NCBI GenBank assembly: GCA_046160865.1
Contig: JBJXHG010000197.1
Coordinates: 1 to 11,230 of the forward strand
Direction: 5' to 3'
DNA: 11,230 nucleotides
From: JBJXHG01 sp046160865
Lineage (GTDB): Bacteria > Planctomycetota > UBA1135 > GCA-002686595
Made by a program: the position numbers and the translations under genes. Below the pieces are notes generated by a model, which saw only the letters and a list, made by a program, of their open reading frames with translations, made no database searches and was not told the DNA's origin. How positions within the stretch are numbered: the stretch's first letter is position 1; the number at the start of each line of letters is the position of its first letter. Shown here one piece after another: positions 6,631-11,230 of this stretch.

Positions 6631-6646
6631 AGGAGGCTCTCAGCTG
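6631..6646 (+). promoter_or_regulatory. Perfect Shine-Dalgarno pointing to a CTG start of rep
   Basis: AGGAGG at 6631-6636 is followed after seven bases by CTG 6644 (and after ten by ATT 6647), in frame with the rep ORF. No ATG, GTG or TTG lies within usual reach. This decides the proposed rep start. Confidence 0.5.
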
Positions 6647-8056
6647 ATTCAGCAGCAGAAGAACCCTTCCGGTTGGAGTCTTTCCGACCCTCCGGAACAG
6701 TGGAAAAACCTACCAGGTCGAACGCCGCTTTCGAGCGTCCGATCCTGCGAAACCCGCTCATCCGAGCACGTCGCGATCCCAGGAACGGCAGCGAGCCTCG
6801 ACGAGGTCCACGCGAGCACCTTCCAGTGCTGGAACGCATCCTGCCGTCGCTGCGGCCCGATCGTCGGACGCGCCGACTTCGCGCGCCTCGCCAAAGCGAT
6901 CAAGGGTCGGCAGTGGGCGATGCTCGTCGTCACCGTCGCGCCCGACGAAGGCTCGAAGCTGCTCGAGCAGGCGTATGCGCGCCGCCGGCGCGCGCTCGAG
7001 GTGCTCGAGCGCGAGCTGCGCGAGCGCGTCGAGACGTTGCCGTGGGCGTGGGCCGAGCCGGACTCGAGCGCGCCGATCGAGGAGCGCTTCGCGTGGCAGC
7101 AGACGCGACTCTCCGCGCTCGAGGACCACGTCGTGCGCACGCTTGCGATCGACGTCGACGTGCCGAAGTTCACGCGGCCCGAACTGTCGAGCAACATCTT
7201 CCACGCCGCGCAGCAGTCGTTCACGAAGAGGTTGCGCGAGCAGATCCGAAAGGACTTCGGAACGACGGACTACGTGCTGACGTGGGAGATCACGCAGCGC
7301 GGCCGACCGCACGCGAACATCCTGATCGATGCCGACGGCCTGTGGCGCTTTGTCGACGTGCACGGCGGGTGGAGCTGGCGCAAGGACCGCACGCGCTTCC
7401 GGCGCGAAGGTCGACTGTGCCGCTTCAACAAACCGTTGCGCGACCTGCTGCAGCGCTGGGCGATCGCAGCGGGCTTCGGTCACAAGCGCTTCTGGTGCGA
7501 GATCGCGATGCCCGAGGACGACGCGCTCGCCGGCTACGTAAGCAAGCTCGCGCTCGAGATGAGCGGCTCGGTGCAGAAGAAGCAGGCACCGATCAACCGA
7601 CCGAAGGGCTTCCGTCGCTACACGTACTCGTTCGAGCTGCTCGACACGCGCATCTGGCCGAAGGGAGCGCACTGCGTATGCCCGGACAAGGCGTGCGAGC
7701 ACGTGCCGCCGCCGAAGGGTTGGTGCTCACGCACGATCATCCGGCATCTGATCGAGGCGCACGGCTGGAAGCGCAGCGACGCGTGGGCGGTCGCAGCGAT
7801 GGCGCGTGCGAAGCGCAAGGAGCAGCGCGGCGACTGGCACTCGTCGATCGTCGACACGCGCGGCCTCGAGCCGTGGGAACGCTGGGAGAGCATCGCTGTG
7901 CGCCTGTCGAACGAGCGCAGCGACAACCCGCAGAAGCGCATGCACGCGGCCGCGTTGGCCGTGCTGATGCGCACGCACGCGGAAGAACTGAAGGAGGCTG
8001 CTGAACATGGCGCGTCACCCGTGGCCGAAGACGAAGTGTCCCGAGTGCGAGCGTGA
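6644..8056 (+). CDS. Rolling-circle (HUH-type) replication initiator Rep
   Basis: Rep should nick one strand at the origin, bind the 5' end through a Tyr and start rolling-circle replication. From CTG 6644 it is 470 residues. Seen: a Cys cluster C62-x4-C67-x2-C70; a hydrophobic strand (WAMLVVTV, from W91) fitting Rep motif I; RGRPHANILID with H223 and N225 at the metal-binding HUH position (second His replaced by Asn); and AGYVSK with Tyr298 and Lys301 as the likely catalytic motif, followed by a Pro-Lys-Gly-Phe-Arg-Arg stretch typical of phage Reps. A second Cys/His cluster lies at 344-373. The first ATG, 6920 (residue 93), would remove the first Cys cluster. The frame is open back to 6596 with no ATG, GTG or TTG, so the start is inferred. 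Family confidence is good. Confidence 0.8.
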   Translation: MIQQQKNPSGWSLSDPPEQWKNLPGRTPLSSVRSCETRSSEHVAIPGTAASLDEVHASTFQCWNASCRRCGPIVGRADFARLAKAIKGRQWAMLVVTVAPDEGSKLLEQAYARRRRALEVLERELRERVETLPWAWAEPDSSAPIEERFAWQQTRLSALEDHVVRTLAIDVDVPKFTRPELSSNIFHAAQQSFTKRLREQIRKDFGTTDYVLTWEITQRGRPHANILIDADGLWRFVDVHGGWSWRKDRTRFRREGRLCRFNKPLRDLLQRWAIAAGFGHKRFWCEIAMPEDDALAGYVSKLALEMSGSVQKKQAPINRPKGFRRYTYSFELLDTRIWPKGAHCVCPDKACEHVPPPKGWCSRTIIRHLIEAHGWKRSDAWAVAAMARAKRKEQRGDWHSSIVDTRGLEPWERWESIAVRLSNERSDNPQKRMHAAALAVLMRTHAEELKEAAEHGASPVAEDEVSRVRA

Positions 8057-8438
8057 GATCGCGTGGAGTCAGCTGCACCAGCACCTCGCGCTGCAGCACG
8101 CGGTGCCGATCACCGAGGCGTACCACCGCGCCGACGAGCTGCGCGCGAAGCGCGGCGCGACGCCGCGCATGTGGACACCGGGCTCGAGCTCGCCGCGGCC
8201 GAAGCCGCAGCAGCAGATCCGCGAGGAGGGCAGTCCGTTCGGCACGAGCGGCGTCGCGACAGGTCGCACGGCCGCGCCGTCGGCGCCGAAGCCTGCACCG
8301 AAGCCGAAGCCGAAGCCGCGCGCGACACCGCCGCGCCGAGCAGCTCGCGCCGCGCTCGAGGAGGAGTCGACGCGCGCCGACGACGATGGCTTCGACTTCG
8401 AAGCTCTGTGGAACGCGGACATGGGGCTCGACGAGTGA
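8007..8438 (+). CDS. Small zinc-finger protein with Pro/Lys linker and acidic tail, 143 aa
   Basis: The start is ATG 8007 with AAGGAGG at 7991-7997 nine bases upstream, overlapping the rep 3' end by 50 bases. The N-terminus carries CPEC at residues 11-14 and His residues downstream (QLHQHLALQH), a C-x2-C-x11-H-x4-H finger. The sequence after it (ITEAYHRADELRAK) recalls the helix following the finger of Ros/MucR-type bacterial regulators; this resemblance is by eye. The middle is low-complexity, with Pro-Lys repeats, and the end is acidic (DDDGFDFEALWNADMGLDE). Likely a DNA-binding protein acting in regulation, replication or packaging with Rep. Confidence 0.83.
   Translation: MARHPWPKTKCPECEREIAWSQLHQHLALQHAVPITEAYHRADELRAKRGATPRMWTPGSSSPRPKPQQQIREEGSPFGTSGVATGRTAAPSAPKPAPKPKPKPRATPPRRAARAALEEESTRADDDGFDFEALWNADMGLDE
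8298..8315 (+). repeat. Three tandem CCGAAG units in the zinc-finger gene
   Basis: Three exact 6-base units encode part of the Pro-Lys repeat linker. Such a run is prone to slippage and would vary linker length. Confidence 0.7.
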
Positions 8439-8947
8439 GCGGCACCAACGAACCGCTGCCGTTCGATCGCGAGGCGTTCGACCCGATCGCGCAGCACGTA
8501 CTGAGCGAGCGCGCGAGCTCGAGCGTGCAGCCGACCTCGAGCGCGAGCTCGGGCGAGCAGGAAGTCGCAAACGCGTCGCCGGCGAGCTCCGCCGAAACGT
8601 CGTCGCTCGTCGACGACGATCCGGAGATGGTCGAGCTGTGCGCGTTCGCGCTGCAGAGCGTCGCGGTGCTGCTCAAGCGCGAGATGGATGACGCGACCGC
8701 CGCGCGCGGTGGACTGCTCACGTCGCGCGTCGTCAAGAAGTACTTCCCCGAGGTGCAGCTCGGGCCTGAAGGCGCGCTGCTCACGTGGGCGGTGGTCTGG
8801 TACGCGACGTCAAAGCCAACGAAAAAGCCGGAACAGGGTGCCGCTCATGGGACGAATCAAGAACCTTCTCGACGGACTTCCGACACGACTGCTGCCGCCG
8901 AACCCGGTGGGCAAGCCGGGTTCCATCCGCTTGGTCTTGGGGTCTAG
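8435..8947 (+). CDS. Hypothetical protein with Ser-rich N-terminus, 170 aa
   Basis: The start is GTG 8435, overlapping the previous stop (GTGA); only a weak G-run lies upstream. Residues ~25-60 are Ser/Ala/Glu-rich and probably disordered. Residues ~65-130 form a denser helical domain (ELCAFALQSVAVLLKREMDD, then VVKKYFPEVQLGPEGALLTW). The last ~35 residues read as low-complexity. The 3' end overlaps the ATPase gene by 101 bases, long for this genome. I do not recognise the family. Placement directly before the packaging ATPase suggests a packaging or assembly partner, but nothing in the sequence proves it. Confidence 0.75.
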   Translation: MSGTNEPLPFDREAFDPIAQHVLSERASSSVQPTSSASSGEQEVANASPASSAETSSLVDDDPEMVELCAFALQSVAVLLKREMDDATAARGGLLTSRVVKKYFPEVQLGPEGALLTWAVVWYATSKPTKKPEQGAAHGTNQEPSRRTSDTTAAAEPGGQAGFHPLGLGV

Positions 8948-9515
8948 CCAGTCCGGCAAGTCGTACTTCGTGAAGAGCTTCCTGGCGGCAATGCCGCGTT
9001 CGGAGAAGGTCTTCATCTGGGATCCGAACGACGAGTACTCCAAACCGTGGGCGCCGAAGAAGAAGGCTCTCGACGTCGATCGACACGAGTCGTTCATGGA
9101 CTTCTGGGAGCAACGGCAGCGCGGCGAAGCGCGCGATCGCGCGACGTTTGCAGGTTGCCGAGGTGACGAGTTCGACGCTCTCTTCGCGTATGCGTGGTGC
9201 GTGTCTCGTTGCACGGTCGTGCTCGACGAGTTCCACCTGGCGATGCGCGGAGGCAGCGTGTCGCCGACGGTGGAGGACTCGATCGCGCGCGGTCGGCACC
9301 GCGGCATCCACTACGTCTTCGTCACCCAGAACCCGCAGTACGTGCCCACACGGCTCTACAACAACGCGCACGAGATCGTTTGCTTCCGTCTCAACGAAGC
9401 GAACGCAATCGACAAGCTCCGGTCGGCCTACGGCGACCGCGCGGAGCTGGCGCAGCTTGGGAGCCTCGAGGTGGGCAAGTGCGTACGCATCAACAACAGG
9501 AGCACCGCTTCGTGA
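8847..9515 (+). CDS. Genome-packaging ATPase (FtsK/HerA-type, A32-like)
   Basis: The ATPase hydrolyses ATP to drive the genome into a preformed capsid at a vertex. It is 222 residues from ATG 8847, with AGGGTG at 8835-8840 six bases upstream. Walker A is GSSQSGKS at residues 32-39. Walker B is TVVLDE at 123-128. RGRHRGIHYVFVTQNP at 148-163 supplies candidate arginine-finger residues and the Gln-containing sensor typical of HerA/FtsK-type viral packaging ATPases. Size agrees with PM2 P9 and PRD1 P9-type enzymes. The inovirus Zot/pI family has a similar P-loop layout, but the adjoining capsid gene favours packaging. The start could lie upstream (the frame is open to 8688), but that part would overlap the preceding gene even more. 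Confidence 0.88.
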   Translation: MGRIKNLLDGLPTRLLPPNPVGKPGSIRLVLGSSQSGKSYFVKSFLAAMPRSEKVFIWDPNDEYSKPWAPKKKALDVDRHESFMDFWEQRQRGEARDRATFAGCRGDEFDALFAYAWCVSRCTVVLDEFHLAMRGGSVSPTVEDSIARGRHRGIHYVFVTQNPQYVPTRLYNNAHEIVCFRLNEANAIDKLRSAYGDRAELAQLGSLEVGKCVRINNRSTAS

Positions 9516-9607
9516 AGTCCATCCTCAAGACCGCCGTCATCGCACTCGCCGCCGTCGCGATCGCCAATCGCGTGCCGCAACTCAAGGCCCTCGTCAACGG
9601 CATGTGA
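9512..9607 (+). CDS. 31-residue membrane peptide
   Basis: The start is GTG 9512, overlapping the ATPase stop (GTGA), with AGGAG at 9498-9502 nine bases upstream. The peptide begins MKSILK, has a hydrophobic run TAVIALAAVAIA, and ends with a mildly basic tail. Despite its size, the good ribosome-binding site, exact coupling and clean hydrophobic design support a real gene. Tiny membrane peptides between the ATPase and capsid genes are plausible in a membrane-containing DJR phage. Confidence 0.65.
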   Translation: MKSILKTAVIALAAVAIANRVPQLKALVNGM

Positions 9608-9671
9608 GCCGTCGAGTTCGTTCGCGCCTGTCGCGTTCGTCTCGTCAACCGCAACCGCACCTCACACGCCC

Positions 9672-10736
9672 ATGGTCCACAAGTACTCCCGGCGCTTCCC
9701 GACCCGCGCCCTCGTCGCGTCGGGCGAGCTCACAACCGAAATCTCCGGCCTGCCGTACCACGGAATCAACTTCCGCGTGCACGGCACGATCACCTCGAGC
9801 GGTGGCATCACCAAGAACCCGTACGGTGCGTTCGAGCTGATCGACAAGCTCGACATCGCGCTCGGCGGCGAGGAGATCATGCACTTCCGCGGCTACGCAC
9901 TGCAGGCGCTGTGCGAGATGTTGCAGGGCGGGCAGATGAACGAGCTCGTCGCTGCGGCGACCGGCAACCCGTACCGATCGAGCGCGCACCTCGACCTCAC
10001 CAAGCTCATGCCGGGTGCGCGTCTGTACCCGCAAGGCGACCAGAAGCTCGAGATCCGTGCGAAGGGATCGCCTGCTGCAGTGACGACCGCGCTGCAGGGC
10101 TACGGACAGCTGCAGACGGGCTTCACGTGCACGCTCGAAGCGAGCGGCCAATCGTACGGAGGCGTCCCCTCCGGAGCGATTTGGAAGCCGCGCTTCGACT
10201 TCAACGACTACCCGATCGACAGCTCGACGACGTCGGAGAAGGTCGTCAAGCAGTTCAAAGAAGTCACCGACATCCCCGGCATTCTGCTGATCCCGGTGGA
10301 CAAGGCGACGAACGGCAACAACCGCCACTCCGACGGACACGTGTCACGCCTGAAGGTGACGCTGTTCCGCAACGGACAGTCGCCGGTCGTGCTGTACGAC
10401 GACCCGTGGGCGACGTTCCGCGACGAGACGGCCAAGCTGTTCAGGTTGCCGTACAACGCGACGCCGGCCGAGACCAGTCAGCGACAAGGGACGATCTTCA
10501 TCCCGCTCATCGACGCCGTGCCGGAAGCGCGCGATCGCAACAACGCGATGCGCATGGGTCCCGGCGACTCGATCGAGCTGGACTTCGACACCGCGAGCGC
10601 GGTGGAGGCCGGCATCACGGACCTCACGCTCGCCGCGAACGAAGACATCGTCAACACGACGTGGCTCGGCTTCACGCCGACGAACGCTTCGGCTGGTGAA
10701 GGTGCGCGTCGCGGAGTCAATCCGCGCGGTCGCTGA
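9672..10736 (+). CDS. Major capsid protein, likely double jelly-roll fold
   Basis: Trimers of this protein should build the icosahedral shell. It is 354 residues from ATG 9672, within the DJR range (PM2 P2 is smaller, PRD1 P3 larger). The sequence is beta-rich throughout. An N-terminal stretch (GAFELIDKLDIALGGEEIMH, then RGYALQALCEMLQGG) follows the pattern I associate with the first jelly roll of phage DJR capsid proteins: a strand pair with a Gly turn, then a helix. A second beta domain starts near residue 195, with strands such as SRLKVTLFRNGQSPVVLY and GTIFIPLIDAV. Position directly after the packaging ATPase is the classic arrangement. No Shine-Dalgarno is visible; the leader is C/A-rich. 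The tail is basic. Confidence 0.8.
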   Translation: MVHKYSRRFPTRALVASGELTTEISGLPYHGINFRVHGTITSSGGITKNPYGAFELIDKLDIALGGEEIMHFRGYALQALCEMLQGGQMNELVAAATGNPYRSSAHLDLTKLMPGARLYPQGDQKLEIRAKGSPAAVTTALQGYGQLQTGFTCTLEASGQSYGGVPSGAIWKPRFDFNDYPIDSSTTSEKVVKQFKEVTDIPGILLIPVDKATNGNNRHSDGHVSRLKVTLFRNGQSPVVLYDDPWATFRDETAKLFRLPYNATPAETSQRQGTIFIPLIDAVPEARDRNNAMRMGPGDSIELDFDTASAVEAGITDLTLAANEDIVNTTWLGFTPTNASAGEGARRGVNPRGR

Positions 10737-10747
10737 GAAGGGGATCT

Positions 10748-10766
10748 TCCTCGACTTCGCCGAGGA
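10748..10766 (+). terminator. Small hairpin after the capsid gene
   Basis: A 6-bp stem, TCCTCG at 10748-10753 with CGAGGA at 10761-10766, starts 11 bases after the capsid stop. It is modest alone but lies just before a stronger hairpin. Confidence 0.35.
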
Positions 10767-10767
10767 G

Positions 10768-10819
10768 AGGAGGAAGGCGGCGCGTCACGTAGCCCGGGGC
10801 GCGCCGCCTCTTCTTTCAC
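10768..10819 (+). promoter_or_regulatory. AGGAGG plus hairpin before the 550-aa gene: possible split ribosome-binding site
   Basis: A perfect AGGAGG at 10768-10773 lies 46 bases before ATG 10820, too far to act directly. The hairpin 10775-10809 occupies 35 of those bases and would leave 11 unpaired bases between the Shine-Dalgarno and the ATG. An alternative extension pairs AGGAGG with the pyrimidines at 10810-10815 and would hide it. Confidence 0.4.
10775..10809 (+). terminator. Perfect 10-bp GC-rich hairpin followed by T/C-rich tract
   Basis: Left arm 10775-10784 and right arm 10800-10809 are exact complements with a 15-base loop, followed by a pyrimidine tract (CTTCTTTC). This is a plausible rho-independent or partial terminator after the capsid gene. 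Because the next start codon is only 10 bases beyond, it must allow read-through or play a second role in translation. Confidence 0.6.
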
Positions 10820-11230
10820 ATGAGCTTCGACCACGTACGCACACCACTCGTGTGGCCTCGCGAGACCTCGTTCGAGCAAGCGCTCGGTGCGTGGCGTTCG
10901 AGCGCGTACTGGCTCGATCACTGGTACACGCCGTTCGCGTCGGGCTCGAGTGCGTTCGCACCGAACCTGCGCATCGCGTTCGAGCAGGTCGGCTCGTCGC
11001 CGCAGAAGAAAGCGCGGCACTTCGGGATCGCGCTCGCGTACCACCGTGCGCAGGAAGTCTCGAGCTGGATCGATCCGCAGGCAGAGTTCGCTGCAGCGCT
11101 GCAGAGCGGCGACGACGTCACGCTCGATCGTGTGTTTCAACGCGCGCACCTCCTGCATCGCTGGGATCTCCTTCCCGATTGGTACGCATTGACGTGGTGG
11201 AACCGCGTGACGTGCACGCCGAAGCTCGGA
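10820..11230 (+). CDS. Trp-rich/Gly-rich putative virion membrane protein, 5' part (runs off the window, continues at base 1)
   Basis: This is the 5' part of the 550-residue protein described at 1-1369. ATG 10820 is the only ATG/GTG/TTG after the in-frame stop at 10790-10792. The N-terminus begins MSFDHVRTPLVWPRETSFEQ and is rich in Trp and Tyr. No Shine-Dalgarno sequence lies at the usual distance: the ten bases before the ATG are pyrimidine-rich. A perfect AGGAGG lies at 10768-10773, separated from the ATG by the hairpin 10775-10809, which if folded would bring it to about 11 unpaired bases from the start. The frame stays open to the end of the window and joins the frame open at base 1. Confidence 0.88.
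   Translation, partial: MSFDHVRTPLVWPRETSFEQALGAWRSSAYWLDHWYTPFASGSSAFAPNLRIAFEQVGSSPQKKARHFGIALAYHRAQEVSSWIDPQAEFAAALQSGDDVTLDRVFQRAHLLHRWDLLPDWYALTWWNRVTCTPKLG
11104..11230. repeat. Terminal direct repeat, right copy (circular-contig overlap)
   Basis: This is the second copy of bases 1-127, with no mismatch seen. Removing one copy gives a circle of 11,103 bp. Coding continuity across the join supports circularity. Confidence 0.93.

Larger units (their letters stand above)
6119..6643 (+). other. Main noncoding region: candidate replication origin and/or structured rep leader
   Basis: This 525-base stretch is the only long gap between credible genes. Its first third (about 6145-6265) is clearly AT-richer than the genome. 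The rest holds closely spaced inverted repeats: 6289-6296/6317-6324 (8 bp, with an inner 5-bp stem), 6411-6419/6463-6471 (9 bp) enclosing 6421-6428/6432-6439 (8 bp), 6475-6482/6528-6535 (8 bp), 6564-6570/6578-6584 (7 bp) and 6594-6605/6610-6621 (12 bp). Open frames here read like non-coding GC-rich sequence. Rolling-circle genomes usually carry the nick site in such a region beside rep, so this is the likely origin. No known nick-site consensus could be identified. Confidence 0.6.

Noticed and set aside
6119..6643. tRNA, CRISPR array or self-splicing intron
   Set aside because: No cloverleaf with tRNA-conserved bases, no regularly spaced repeats and no intron core could be seen; the stems are unrelated to each other.
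6211..8004. 597-codon + strand open frame starting ATG 6211, longer than rep
   Set aside because: Its second half is the out-of-frame shadow of rep, Arg-rich without motifs, and its first half covers the multi-hairpin region. A +1 frameshift joining it to rep was considered, but no slippery site or coding-like composition supports it.
8053..8691. + strand Arg-rich open frame
   Set aside because: It is a frame-shifted shadow of the zinc-finger gene and the next gene, with extreme Arg/Ala content.
8835..9515. Inovirus Zot/pI assembly ATPase
   Set aside because: P-loop and Walker B layout are compatible, but the protein lacks a transmembrane segment and precedes a large beta-rich capsid gene, favouring packaging.
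9911..10699. + strand 262-codon open frame inside the capsid gene
   Set aside because: It is an alternative-frame shadow, Arg-rich, without a ribosome-binding site.

Overview
The window looks like one complete small circular viral genome. Bases 1-127 are repeated exactly at 11104-11230, which is what a circular assembly looks like when it is written out linearly. The unit circle is therefore 11,103 bp. It is GC-rich, every credible gene is on the + strand, and genes are packed with start/stop overlaps. The gene set is that of a tailless, probably membrane-containing phage. It has an FtsK/HerA-type packaging ATPase, a likely double jelly-roll (DJR) major capsid protein right after it, several small membrane proteins, and a rolling-circle (HUH) replication initiator. 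The closest known groups in layout and size are Corticoviridae (PM2) and Finnlakeviridae (FLiP). I cannot tell from the sequence whether the packaged genome is single- or double-stranded. No tail, integrase, DNA polymerase or recognisable lysis gene is visible.

Layout around the circle. (1) 6119-6643: the only long noncoding stretch, with a terminator-like hairpin, an AT-richer island with a promoter-like site, and a dense series of inverted repeats. It is the best candidate for a replication origin and/or a structured leader RNA. (2) 6644-8438: the rep gene, apparently starting at a non-ATG codon behind a perfect AGGAGG, then a small zinc-finger protein. (3) 8435-10736: an unknown Ser-rich protein, the packaging ATPase, a 31-residue membrane peptide and the capsid protein. 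(4) 10775-10809: a strong hairpin. (5) 10820 through the junction to 1369: a 550-residue Trp-rich/Gly-rich putative membrane protein. (6) 1371-5659: ten tightly coupled small genes comprising membrane proteins, a beta-rich putative capsid or spike protein, a lipoprotein-like protein and three charged, helical, coiled-coil-type proteins. (7) 5699-6118: an acidic-tailed protein before the noncoding region.

Inferred division of labour: Rep nicks and replicates the circle from the noncoding region; the zinc-finger protein may bind DNA or regulate; the ATPase packages the genome into a DJR capsid; and the genes from 10820 to 5659 probably supply vertex, membrane and entry or exit functions. Most of these last genes match nothing I recognise, so the genome holds many orphan proteins. 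The host is unknown. High GC and a striking excess of CTCGAG are compatible with a high-GC bacterium, but this is a weak inference.
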